The translations under genes were made by a program, and so were the position numbers. This document shows positions 53,539-61,120 of a stretch of 64,000 nucleotides of DNA, in pieces. Positions within the stretch are counted from its first letter, which is position 1. The number at the start of each line of letters is the position of its first letter. The notes beneath the pieces were generated by a model, which was not told the origin of the DNA, did not search any database, and saw only the letters and a program-made list of their open reading frames with translations. The stretch spans positions 124,001 to 188,000 of the forward strand of contig JAHHHT010000009.1 of assembly GCA_019359235.1 (NCBI GenBank). Reading direction: 5' to 3'. The stretch comes from Oscillatoria princeps RMCB-10. GTDB taxonomy: Bacteria; Cyanobacteriota; Cyanobacteriia; Cyanobacteriales; Oscillatoriaceae.

Positions 53539-53990
53539 TTTCAATTGGCTAACACAAATTATTAACAATTAATAAGCCCTTTTAACAGCGCGATGCCGCA
53601 GCAATCGCCTCAAGGAAAACGCACGGCATCTCAGTCAAGTTCGGCAGGGGGCGGACAAGGAGTCGCTGGCTCGGAGGTCTGGGTGTGGGGCATTGCAGGG
53701 CTGGGTTCACCCTGAAACGACTGATATTAAGATACCCCGCTGAGGCCGCGAACTAGCAAAACCCTGTGACAGTTTGCGAGAGTGTCCCGACTGGCCAGCA
53801 GCGGGCATTCAGCCGCCGGTGGTGTCCGAGCAAGCCGGTGGGAGTTGCTCTGCAAGCTAATTTAACCCCAGACAAGCAAATAGTGCTATGTACTCAGACA
53901 CAAACCGACCTCAAAACTTTCTTGGTTCTAGTCTAGCTAAAATAGCGAGTACCAGAACACCGTCACAGCAGACTGCTGAGTCTAAAGCCG
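53539..53990. other. Divergent intergenic region, nothing recognised
   Basis: 452 bases between the ctp start and the start of the membrane-anchored protein gene. It includes AATTATTAACAATTAATAA next to the ctp start, a likely promoter area, and TTTCTTGGTTCTAGTCTAGC near 53920. No gene or RNA seen. Confidence 0.4.
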
Positions 53991-54839
53991 ATGGAAGCCG
54001 ATCGCCTCTCCCCCGCCGCCCCTTCGCCGCCCCCCACTCCGCCCCCCACTCCCCCCAAGCGGCGGGGCTCGGGGGGAGGGCTGCTGCTGAATTTGGCCCT
54101 CGCTGCTGCCGCCTTGGCCGGCATCATTAGCCTCCAGTGGACTCAACTGCACCGCCCGCCACAGCAAGCCAGCAACCCAAAACAGGCGGAACAGCTCGAA
54201 GGGCTGCGGGTGCAACTGCTCAAGCAGATGCCAGCCTTTGGTTTCAACAACGCAATCGCCAACTGGGCCTTCCTCAACTACATCCAGTATTTTGGCGACG
54301 AAGAAGCTCGCGCCAAAACCGGCTATTCCCTCAATGCCGGCTACTTTGACCTGATTACCCAGCGCGATCCCCGCTTCGTTGACATGTACCTTTTTCTTTC
54401 CACCGGCATTTCCTACTATCTCGGCGAGCCACAGCTGGCAGTCCAGTACATGGATCGCGGCACCCGCGCCCTCTCCCCCCAGATCAATCCCAGAGCCTAT
54501 CTCGTCTGGCGCTGGAAAGGGCTCGACCAGCTGCTGCTGATCAACGACATCCCCGGTTCCATCCACTCTCACGAAATGGCAGCCAAGTGGGTTGAGGGAA
54601 CCCCAGACCGGCAATACGCACCGGTATACAGGCAAACCGCTGAATTCCTCAAAACAGATCCCGACAGCACCCTGGCCAGGGGCCGGTCGTGGGCCGAGGT
54701 TTACATAAACGCCACAGACAAAAGAGTCCGAGAGCGGGCTAAGCAAGAAATCCTCAAGCTGGGCGGGCAAATACGGCAGACTCCGGATGGGCAAATCGAA
54801 TTTGTCTTTCCCACCGGCAAGCCCCCCAAGAAAAAATAA
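53991..54839 (+). CDS. Membrane-anchored protein of unknown function, TPR-like
   Basis: 282 residues. A proline-rich cytoplasmic N-terminus (PSPPPTPPPTPPKRRG) precedes one membrane span at about 29-50 (LLLNLALAAAALAGIISL). The large remainder is helical with aromatic-rich pairs (FGFNNAIANWAFLNYIQYFG, YFDLITQRDPRFVDMYLFLS, NPRAYLVWRWKGLDQLL) like tetratricopeptide-type repeats. No enzymatic motif. It probably faces the periplasm or thylakoid lumen. It is followed after 97 bases by a YdcF-like gene on the same strand, likely in one unit. Family not recognised by name; similar proteins appear widespread in cyanobacteria. Confidence 0.75.
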   Translation: MEADRLSPAAPSPPPTPPPTPPKRRGSGGGLLLNLALAAAALAGIISLQWTQLHRPPQQASNPKQAEQLEGLRVQLLKQMPAFGFNNAIANWAFLNYIQYFGDEEARAKTGYSLNAGYFDLITQRDPRFVDMYLFLSTGISYYLGEPQLAVQYMDRGTRALSPQINPRAYLVWRWKGLDQLLLINDIPGSIHSHEMAAKWVEGTPDRQYAPVYRQTAEFLKTDPDSTLARGRSWAEVYINATDKRVRERAKQEILKLGGQIRQTPDGQIEFVFPTGKPPKKK

Positions 54840-54936
54840 GGGGGGTGAGGGGTGAGGGGGTGGGGTGGTGAGCTTCACTCCTCATCCCGCCAAAGGTGGG
54901 GGTGGCATTAATAAAAAGTGATCAGACGTAACCTGT

Positions 54937-55674
54937 ATGGGGCCAAAAAAAGGCAAAAGGAAAAAGCTCAGCAACAGAAGCAGTCAGCAGCCAGAACTCA
55001 GAAGTCACAACAGAAAAATCTCCAGGATTGCCGGCTCGATTGCTGCTTTTGCCCTTTCAGTTTTGACGGTTGCCTTTCTTGGCTGGCTGCTGAGCAACAC
55101 AGTGGCTTTGCAGTCTGCCGCCAACAGGCCGGTGGATGCCATCCTGGTGTTGGGGGGCAGCATCAAACGAGAAATCTACGTCGCCGAGCTGGCCAAACAG
55201 TACCCCCAGACGCCGGTGCTGATTTCTCAAGGCTCCCCAGATCCCTGCATTTGGCTGATTTTTCAGCGAGCAAAAGCTCCGGTGCAGCAAGTCCTCTTGG
55301 AAAAGTGCGCCCGCGACACCTTTGACAACTTCTACTTCTCTCTCCCCATCCTGCGCCGGTGGCAAGTTCATAAACTCAAACTCATTACCTCCCCCACCCA
55401 TCTGCCACGCGCCCAGTGGCTGGCACAGATTATCTTAGGCTCCCACGGAATTTGGGTCGAGATAGACTTGGCCCCCGAAACCGGCATTCCCGGCAATCGC
55501 GAGTCACCGCTCAAAACCGGCATCGATGTAATTCGCAGCCTGATTTGGGCAGTCATCAGCCACTTTGTCGAGCCGGCATGCTCCGCTCTCACCCCCCTGA
55601 CAGACGTAGACATGCAACAGTGGCGCACTCAAGGTTTCACCTGCGAGTACCAAGGTCATTTAACCCCCCGCTAG
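54937..55674 (+). CDS. YdcF family (DUF218) membrane-anchored protein
   Basis: 245 residues. A basic, Ser-rich N-terminus (KGKRKKLSNRSSQQPELRS) leads to a membrane span at about 34-57 (AGSIAAFALSVLTVAFLGWLL). The DUF218 domain follows: AILVLGGSIKREIYVAELAK, ISQGSPDP, KCARDTFDNFYFSLPIL and LITSPTHLPRA. YdcF/SanA-type proteins act at the envelope; some are linked to exopolysaccharide or vancomycin tolerance but biochemical function is unknown. The CARDTF(D/E)N motif replaces the more common SxxTxEN. Likely co-transcribed with the preceding gene. Confidence 0.88.
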   Translation: MGPKKGKRKKLSNRSSQQPELRSHNRKISRIAGSIAAFALSVLTVAFLGWLLSNTVALQSAANRPVDAILVLGGSIKREIYVAELAKQYPQTPVLISQGSPDPCIWLIFQRAKAPVQQVLLEKCARDTFDNFYFSLPILRRWQVHKLKLITSPTHLPRAQWLAQIILGSHGIWVEIDLAPETGIPGNRESPLKTGIDVIRSLIWAVISHFVEPACSALTPLTDVDMQQWRTQGFTCEYQGHLTPR

Positions 55675-55695
55675 GGCGCGTTTCCCTCGTTCCCT

Positions 55696-55720
55696 CGTTC
55701 CCAGGCAGAGCCTGGGAACG
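55696..55720. repeat. Dispersed palindrome CCCAGGCAGAGCCTGGG
   Basis: Third copy in the window of the palindrome at 8046-8070 and 26349-26373, located 21 bases after the stop of the YdcF-like gene; it may serve as a transcript-end hairpin. A partly repeated GGCTCTGCCTTGAAAATAGT follows. Confidence 0.85.
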
Positions 55721-55754
55721 CCCTCCAGGAGGCTCTGCCTTGAAAATAGTCTTG

Positions 55755-55905
55755 TATAGCAGTATTCACTTAGGTTAGGACATTAGGATCGGAGGGAACG
55801 CCTGTCCTACGCCTTTTATTAGGACATTAGGATCGGAGGGAACGCCTGTCCTACGCCTTTTATCCCTAGGCCACTGATGTCCTAACCAATATGACTGCTG
55901 CTATA
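55755..55905. mobile_element. MITE-like element with A and B termini and a duplicated 43-bp interior
   Basis: 151 bp. The left end (TATAGCAGTATTCACTTAGG, then TTAGGACAT) and the inverted right end (reverse complement TATAGCAGCAGTCATATTGG, then TTAGGACAT) match the A and B ends of the element at 40960-41084. The interior is a 43-44 bp unit (TAGGATCGGAGGGAACGCCT, then GTCCTACGCCTTTTA) present twice at about 55776-55818 and 55819-55862, unrelated to the octamer interior of the other element. No coding capacity. Confidence 0.7.
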
Positions 55906-55909
55906 GGGG

Positions 55910-56179
55910 CTTGCGCCCCCGTGCCCCGCCCTGGGGACAATTTTCATCGGTGGCGGTGTGCGCAGAGCGTCGCGACTGCCTCCTTTGGACAGACAGGCAG
56001 CATTATTAGCCTAACAGCTTAGCGTAACAGTTTGAGGTGGGTTCCCTAAGAGGGAACCCACCCTACTTCTTTCTTGGCTTTCTTGGCGATCTTGGCGTCT
56101 TGGCGGTTTATAAAAAAAATTTACCCAACTCAGTTAGAACCGCACTAAGCTAATTTTTTCCCCCTCGACCGCGCCCGGC
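55910..56179. repeat. Cluster of dispersed repeats downstream of recJ
   Basis: 55910-55985 is an inverted, diverged copy of the ~80-bp repeat at 7927-8010. 56036-56066 has GGTGGGTTCCCT, AAG, AGGGAACCCACC as a 12-bp stem. 56076-56150 is the GGCGTCTTGGCGGTTTATA unit also found at 2135-2268. No gene. Confidence 0.75.
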
Positions 56180-58615
56180 TTAAAATTCCACATCCGTATC
56201 GAACTCAGGCAAAGAATCGCGCCCCGAATTAGCCATCGCTTGAATAGTAGACAGCGGCACTTCGGCGAAATACTGCCGGAGAAATTGCTCTTCAGAAACC
56301 GCCGCCAAAAATGCAATAATAGCGGAGGAGCTTTCCGCAAAAGCACCCCCCCGAGAGGCGCTCTTTTGCCAGCTCAGCCGCAAGTTTTGACCGAAGTGCG
56401 CCACCTGGAAACCGAACTCACCCAGAGCTTGCAATCCCAGTTGCAGACAGCCCTCGCTCAAGCCCAGCTTCTCGCAAAGCTGACGCCTTGTGGCTGGCTC
56501 ACCCGTGCGGCTGAGGTATTTGGCCACACCGGCAAGCTGCTGCCAGACTTGAGCCGCTGGCTGCAGTGGCGGCAGAGCCCACGCCAGCGCCAGTTTCTGC
56601 TGCCGGTGCGCCGCTTGCCGAAACCAAACCTGCAACTCATCCCAACTTCTGGGACACTCTTCCACTACGATAAACGGAGAAGAAATTTCCTCTGAATTCA
56701 TCAAAGCGTCTTCCGCCTTCATCCTGCCAGAGCGCCAGTCCACAATCCAGTCCAACTGGACGGGAGCGCGGAACTGGAAATTTCCCACAGAGGAGCGCAC
56801 CGCGATTAGCCGCACCTCATAGCGCTGTTTGTGAGTATTGTAGTCCAGCTCCACAATAGCATCGCACCGGCCCGGGGGAAGTTCTTCTTTATAGTGCCCC
56901 CACCAGACGCCGGCAAACCCGGAAACGGTGGACTCATCCCGAATTTCAAACTCAGTTTTGATGTACTGAACTTTTCGCCCTTTAGAATCCTCAATATTGC
57001 GGTGCCAGCCTTTTTCAAACCAGCAGTTTTGCACCAGCAGTTTGGGAACAGGGTTGCCGGTGCCGCAAGGTTCCAGCAGTTTCAGCTCTCGGAACAGCGG
57101 CTGTCCCAGTTCTGCCACCGTGACAGTCAGATCGGCGGTCACCACCGGCACGCCCAAGGAGCCAGACGCCCCCAGCTGCTGCCGCAACTGCCGGTTGATT
57201 GCTTCTGCAAACAGGGGAATGTTCTCCACCGGCAGGGCCAGACCGGCAGCCAATGGATGGCCACCGAAGCGGTGGAGCAGGTCGGCCCGCTCCTTCACCA
57301 GCTGGTACAAGTCAATATTATTGACAGAACGGGCGGAACCCCTGGCGATTTGGGAATTGGGGATTGGGATGCCGGGATTTGGGGATTTGGGGATTTTGTT
57401 TTCCGGAGAGTCTGTCGCTTCTGTACTGAGGAGGACTGTCGGACGCCCGTATTCCTGGGCGATTTGACCTGCAACCAAACCGAGGACGCCTGCTGGCCAC
57501 TGTGGGTTAGCGAGGACGAGGACGCCGGTGGTGGATAGATCCTCTTTTTGCAGCTGGGCTTTTACCTGCTGGGTGACATCTTTTTGCAAGGACTGGCGGC
57601 GGGCGTTGGCCAACTCTGCAGCTTCAGCCAGCTCGCTGCAGCGCTCTTTGTCGCGGCTGGTGAGCAGCTCCACGCAGAAGCTGGAGTCTCCGTGAATGCG
57701 GCTGACGGCGTTAATCCGGGGGCCAAGGCCAAAGGAAATATCGGTGGGGCGATCGCCGGCACGCTGGCACAGCTGCAGCAATTTTTGCACGCCCGGGCGG
57801 GTGGGGTTGGACAGCTGCTGTTGCAGGCGTTTAATCCCCTGTTGGGCTAAATACCGGCAGTCGCCGGTCAGCTGCACCAAATCGGCAATCAGGCCAATAG
57901 CCACTAAATCCAGCAAATCCTCTAAAGGTTGCTGGGGAATGTCGGGAAGGGTGAGGTAGAGCGCTTCCACCAGTTTGTAGGCGACGGCGACGCCGGAAAG
58001 ATTGGCCATCTGGTGGCTGGCCGGCAGGGAGCGGGGGTTGATGATGGCCACCACAGGGGGGCGCTGCTCTAGCAGGGTGTGGTGATCGGTGACAATGATT
58101 TGTATCCCTAGCTTGCTGGCGTATTCAATTTCTTCGAGGTTGGTGCTGCCGGTGTCGCAGGTAACAATCAGCTGGGTTCCAGATTCGGCTAGGGCGTCAA
58201 TCCCCTGGCGGTTGAGTCCGTGGGATTCGGTGAGCCGGTTGGGGATGTAATAGGTGAGCTGGAGATATTGAGGGAAAAACTGGCCCAGCCCTTCCCAGAG
58301 TACGGCGGTGGCGGTGATGCCGTCGGCGTCAAAGTCCCCCCAAATGGCCACTTTTTCACCGGCACGCCGCGCTGCGAGCAATCGCTCTACCGCCCAGCGC
58401 ATCTCCTGGCCAAATTCAAAGGGACTGGCCGGCTGTACCGAGTTGGGATTCAAAAAGCCGGCAAGCTGCTGCCGGTCTCGAATCCCCCGCTGCCACAGCA
58501 ACTGGCCGGCATAATGGCCAGATATGTCGGGTGCGTGGCGTCGAATTTCTGGAATGAACCACTCCGGCGGTTGCGCCGGCGGCTGAATTTGCCACTGAAT
58601 GTTTTGCTCGGGCAT
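56180..58615 (-). CDS. recJ: Single-stranded-DNA-specific exonuclease RecJ
   Basis: 811 residues from Met at 58615 (MPEQNIQWQIQPPAQPPEW); an ATG six codons earlier is possible. DHH-superfamily motifs: motif I AIWGDFDADGITATAVLW, motif II IVTCDTGS, motif III IIVTDHHTL, motif IV INPRSLP; the DHHA1 part contains RFGGHPLAAGLAL. It degrades single-stranded DNA 5' to 3' in RecF-type recombination and mismatch repair. Residues at about 415-432 (ENKIPKSPNPGIPIPNSQIA) are an insertion encoded by a heptamer-like tract at 57352-57402. The C-terminal 200 residues are a cyanobacterial-type extension with a winged-helix-like segment (ATRRQLCEKLGLSEGCLQLG). Confidence 0.95.
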   Translation of the reverse strand: MPEQNIQWQIQPPAQPPEWFIPEIRRHAPDISGHYAGQLLWQRGIRDRQQLAGFLNPNSVQPASPFEFGQEMRWAVERLLAARRAGEKVAIWGDFDADGITATAVLWEGLGQFFPQYLQLTYYIPNRLTESHGLNRQGIDALAESGTQLIVTCDTGSTNLEEIEYASKLGIQIIVTDHHTLLEQRPPVVAIINPRSLPASHQMANLSGVAVAYKLVEALYLTLPDIPQQPLEDLLDLVAIGLIADLVQLTGDCRYLAQQGIKRLQQQLSNPTRPGVQKLLQLCQRAGDRPTDISFGLGPRINAVSRIHGDSSFCVELLTSRDKERCSELAEAAELANARRQSLQKDVTQQVKAQLQKEDLSTTGVLVLANPQWPAGVLGLVAGQIAQEYGRPTVLLSTEATDSPENKIPKSPNPGIPIPNSQIARGSARSVNNIDLYQLVKERADLLHRFGGHPLAAGLALPVENIPLFAEAINRQLRQQLGASGSLGVPVVTADLTVTVAELGQPLFRELKLLEPCGTGNPVPKLLVQNCWFEKGWHRNIEDSKGRKVQYIKTEFEIRDESTVSGFAGVWWGHYKEELPPGRCDAIVELDYNTHKQRYEVRLIAVRSSVGNFQFRAPVQLDWIVDWRSGRMKAEDALMNSEEISSPFIVVEECPRSWDELQVWFRQAAHRQQKLALAWALPPLQPAAQVWQQLAGVAKYLSRTGEPATRRQLCEKLGLSEGCLQLGLQALGEFGFQVAHFGQNLRLSWQKSASRGGAFAESSSAIIAFLAAVSEEQFLRQYFAEVPLSTIQAMANSGRDSLPEFDTDVEF
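57350..57404. repeat. Heptamer-like repeat tract inside recJ
   Basis: GGGAATT, GGGGATT, GGGATGCC, GGGATTT, GGGGATTT, GGGGATTTTG units run in tandem and are read in frame on the minus strand as a Pro/Ser/Asn-rich loop (KSPNPGIPIPNSQ). It resembles the tracts in the two histidine kinase genes. Confidence 0.75.
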
Positions 58616-58777
58616 CTTCGCTCCCACCCCCACAGTTGAGTGCCATTATATCACTTCCGGGGAAATACTTTTTCTCGACCGGCTGCCGGCTCTGCCGCAG
58701 GGGCGAGCCGGCGGTTGCCCTTGAGGGGCTTTTTCCAACAGCTCGCAGATTTTTGCCGCCAAACCGCCCAGCAGGTA

Positions 58778-58806
58778 TTGACTTCTGCTGAAAAACATGT
58801 TAGGGT
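58778..58806 (+). promoter_or_regulatory. Putative sigma-70-type promoter for riboswitch 1
   Basis: TTGACT (58778-58783) and TAGGGT (58801-58806) are 17 bases apart, 26 bases before the aptamer. The -35 is near consensus; the -10 is weak (TAnnnT). A second -10 candidate, TATATC, lies at about 58821-58826. Confidence 0.4.
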
Positions 58807-58831
58807 GATTTCAGTTAATTTATATCTAGTC

Positions 58832-58984
58832 AGCCTAATCTGCCTTCCGAGCTGAGAAATTCACTTGAAGCCGGCAGCCGTGAGGAACCAAAGAGATTCT
58901 CTGGGGCTTATCCCTGTTGTCAAACAGGAGAAGGGCACCTCTCAGCCCTAGCCCGTCAGCTAACGAAAGCAGGCATTGAGAGGG
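58832..58984 (+). ncRNA. c-di-AMP riboswitch (ydaO/yuaA-type), copy 1
   Basis: The order of conserved blocks is that of the ydaO aptamer: AGCCTAATC at the 5' end (P1 strand plus AATC), GAGGAACCA (58882-58890), GGGGCTTATC (58903-58912), then CCCTAGCCCGTCAGCTAAC and AGGCATTGAGAGG at the 3' end. GCCT (58833-58836) pairs with AGGC (58971-58974) as P1, and CCTCTCA with TGAGAGG closes the second domain. The class binds c-di-AMP and in most bacteria turns genes off when c-di-AMP is high. The next coding sequence is a deleted ArsB/NhaD-type permease at 59324. A stem CCCTC/GAGGG followed by TGTTTTGT at about 59075-59099 could be a terminator in between. Confidence 0.82.
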
Positions 58985-59323
58985 GACTGAGGAGACAGCA
59001 TTTCTAAATCAAAAGTGCCTCGCTCTCATCAGCTTCCCCGGTACATCGTGGTGTGAGCCAATCAATTTCACTTGCCCTCGATAGCGAGAGGGTGTTTTGT
59101 CATAATCCCGACTTTTAGCCAGGGAGGTTTTCTAGTGTCATGCCGACCCAGCACTCACTTTATTGCTGTGGCCGGCGCAGCAGCATGAGAACCTCCCCTC
59201 TACCCTTGTGGGAGAGGGGTTGGGGGTGAGGGGGAGTCGAAAAATGGGCTGCCGGTGAGAAGGGCTTGCGGCTGATTTCTGTTCAGGCAAAATCAATTCT
59301 GTAACTGAGTCGAGAGAGATGCA
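58985..59323. other. Leader between riboswitch 1 and the permease remnant
   Basis: 339 bases with no gene. It contains the possible terminator at about 59075-59099 and a dispersed CCCCTCTACCCTTGTGGGAG/AGGGG palindrome at 59198-59220. A plausible ribosome site (GAGAGAGATGCA) precedes the permease ATG. Confidence 0.5.
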
Positions 59324-59570
59324 ATGGAAAACTTGCAAAGCATCGTGGCGGCGGCAACATTTGTCGGTGTCATTTTCTTAGTCATGACGGAGTGGATACA
59401 CCTAACCATTGCCGCCGGTCTGCTGACGCTTGTCGGCGCTCCAGCCACCTTTATTGTCGGCGATGCCGTCAATATCAGCTTTGCCGATTACCTGCTAAAA
59501 TTAAGTTTAGGGGTAGTTGTTGCCATTGTCACAATATTAGTCATGCTGCCGTGGCTGTTACCCAAAATCT
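59324..59570 (+). pseudogene. Internally deleted ArsB/NhaD-family (SLC13-like) permease
   Basis: The first 31 codons (SIVAAATFVGVIFLVMTEWI, then HLTIAA) match the first helix of ArsB/NhaD-type permeases. The chain then jumps directly to GLLTLVGAPATFIVGDAVNI, then SFADYLLKLSLG, a segment that in intact relatives follows about 120-150 residues later, including the middle helices. It continues to LPWLLPKIC, then leaves the family and ends at 59728 in unrelated sequence. The canonical G-D-P in that motif is GAP here. So an in-frame internal deletion plus loss of the C-terminal half. The original product was probably an ion transporter or antiporter. Confidence 0.75.
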
Positions 59571-59724
59571 GCGGCGCAACTGCTCGCTGCCGCTTTGTAT
59601 GTGACGCTACGTTTTCTGCTTTAGGCGAGAGGGGGATGGAATCGCTCCCCACAGAGCGTGCACGCGAGAGCGGCGCACATGTTTGCCGAGCGATGGCCAT
59701 GCAAAACTTGTGCCTGAAGACTGC

Positions 59725-59753
59725 TTGACAGGCAGGAAAAGCAATGCTAGTAT
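59725..59753 (+). promoter_or_regulatory. Strong sigma-70-type promoter for riboswitch 2
   Basis: TTGACA (perfect -35, 59725-59730) and TAGTAT (59748-59753) with the ideal 17-base spacer. The predicted start lies near 59760, about 14 bases before the aptamer, so the transporter mRNA would begin with the riboswitch. No NtcA-type GTA-N8-TAC site was seen here. Confidence 0.65.
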
Positions 59754-59773
59754 TGTTAAAAGAGCGTAAAAAG

Positions 59774-59930
59774 TCTGCCTAATCCAAAGTTTCACCTCTG
59801 GGTGAGACAGGAGCGGAGGAACCAATTTAAGGGGCTTATCTCGAATGCCTGTGAGCGGTCGCGCCAGGCAGCGAGAGGGACATCTCTCAGTCCCAGCCCG
59901 TCAGCTAACTTCGCAGGCATTGAGAGGAGA
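59774..59930 (+). ncRNA. c-di-AMP riboswitch (ydaO/yuaA-type), copy 2
   Basis: Same block order as copy 1: CTGCCTAATCC (5' P1 strand), GGAGGAACCA (59815-59824), GGGGCTTATC (59831-59840), CCCAGCCCGTCAGCTAAC and CAGGCATTGAGAGG. TGCCT pairs with AGGCA as P1, and CATCTCTCA with TGAGAGG. Downstream GGAGACTGATGA (59926-59937) can pair with TCGTCAGTGTCTCC (59973-59986), a structure that starts inside the aptamer's 3' edge and may be the expression platform. The next gene is the ABC permease at 60030. c-di-AMP level is thus expected to set transporter expression (inference from the class). Confidence 0.83.
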
Positions 59931-60029
59931 CTGATGAAGACTCAACATTCTATTAAAATAGAGCGTTCGATCTCGTCAGTGTCTCCGGTTGGTTCGCAGT
60001 GTTCCACCCTTGACTCTGAGGAGTTTATA

Positions 60030-60878
60030 ATGGCTATTCAGCTTAATTTGTCTGCCATCGCGGTAGCCGGACAAGCAGCATGGAAACGGGCGAAACCCGT
60101 GATTCTGCGGGAAGTCGTCTTGCTGCCGGCAGCAGGATTTGTCGGAATTATCATCCTGTGGTGGGTAGTGGCCAGCTTCCAAAGCGAATTGATGCCCAAT
60201 CCAGTTCAGGCGCTAGTCGCAAATTGGGATTACATCGTCAATCCGTTTTACCAGCGCGGACCGGGAGATTTGGGAATAGGCTGGTTATTGCTAGCCAGCA
60301 TACGCCGAGTCTTGCTGGGGTTTTCGTTAGGTGCGATTGTTGCCATTCCCCTGGGGTTTCTGATCGGGATGTCCAGACAAGCGATGCTGGCGCTCAATCC
60401 GATCATTCAAATCTTCAAGCCGGTATCGCCACTTGCTTGGCTGCCGATTGCCTTGGCTATCTTTAACCTGGCTGACCCCTCGGCGATTTTTGTTATCTTC
60501 ATCACCTCTTTGTGGCCAACGATTATCAACACCGCCCTGGGAGTGTCGAGCGTTTCCAAAGATTATCTCGATGTGGCTCGGGTGCTGGAAATGCCCCGCT
60601 GGCGGCAGATTGTCAAAATTATTTGGCCGGCAAGTTTGCCCTACATATTCACCGGCTTGCGGATTAGTTTGGGGATAGCGTGGCTCGTGATCGTCGCCGT
60701 AGAGATGCTCACCGGCGGGATTGGCATTGGCTTTTTTGTCTGGGATGAGTGGAGCAGGCTCAACCTGAGTTCGGTGTTTCTGGCGATACTGGTGATTGGA
60801 TTAACGGGGTTAATCCTGGACTGGGCGGTTGGCAAAATTCAGGAATTGGTAACGCACAGAAAACCGGCACGCTCTTAA
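60030..60878 (+). CDS. ABC transporter permease, NrtB/CmpB/CynB type
   Basis: 282 residues from ATG 60030, preceded by a GAGGAG ribosome site at 8 bases. The open frame upstream reads through the riboswitch and is not coding. About six membrane spans, with the permease signature at EMPRWRQIVKIIWPASLPYI and LEMP. FVGIIILWWVVASFQSELMP and NPVQALVANWDYIVNPFYQRG match the nitrate/bicarbonate/cyanate subfamily. It forms an importer with the binding lipoprotein and ATPase encoded next. The gene is first in the operon and lies directly behind a c-di-AMP riboswitch. Substrate cannot be fixed between nitrate, bicarbonate and cyanate. Confidence 0.9.
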   Translation: MAIQLNLSAIAVAGQAAWKRAKPVILREVVLLPAAGFVGIIILWWVVASFQSELMPNPVQALVANWDYIVNPFYQRGPGDLGIGWLLLASIRRVLLGFSLGAIVAIPLGFLIGMSRQAMLALNPIIQIFKPVSPLAWLPIALAIFNLADPSAIFVIFITSLWPTIINTALGVSSVSKDYLDVARVLEMPRWRQIVKIIWPASLPYIFTGLRISLGIAWLVIVAVEMLTGGIGIGFFVWDEWSRLNLSSVFLAILVIGLTGLILDWAVGKIQELVTHRKPARS

Positions 60879-60883
60879 TATAC

Positions 60884-61090
60884 CCGTGGGCATAGCGCAT
60901 GGGGCATAGGGCATAGCGCATAAAGCATGAGGCATAGCGCATCGGGCATATGTTTCAGCTTTTGCCAAATGCGATGATGCCCAATGCCCAAGAGTGCGGG
61001 ACTTACGCTTGCGCCTCTATCTGTAGGGTGGGTAAGCGTTGCGCGTCACCCACCACACACCACATTAAGTGTCGCTGCGTAAGTCCTGGA
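60884..61090. repeat. Heptamer tract and a GGACTTACGC-ended inverted repeat inside the operon
   Basis: 60890-60952 is a run of GCATAGC/GCATGGG/GCATAAA heptamers. 60998-61087 is a ~90-bp element with ends GGACTTACGC and GCGTAAGTCC and an inner GGGTGGGTAAGCG/CGTCACCCACC stem (61024-61052), MITE-like and non-coding. Both lie between the permease and binding-protein genes, where they may fold in the polycistronic mRNA. Confidence 0.7.
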
Positions 61091-61120
61091 GTAATTTTGC
61101 AAGATTGAGCGAGACTGAAG

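Noticed and set aside
54918-55325. Alternative frame over the start of the YdcF-like gene
   Set aside because: Gln/Cys-biased and ends inside the DUF218 gene, whose frame carries clear motifs.
58832-59930. Cobalamin or SAM riboswitch
   Set aside because: The conserved blocks (CCTAATC, GAGGAACCA, GGGGCTTATC, CCCGTCAGCTAAC) are in ydaO order; the B12-box and SAM-I cores are missing.
59725-60029. NtcA control of the transporter operon
   Set aside because: No GTA-N8-TAC site at a suitable distance from the promoter was found by eye.
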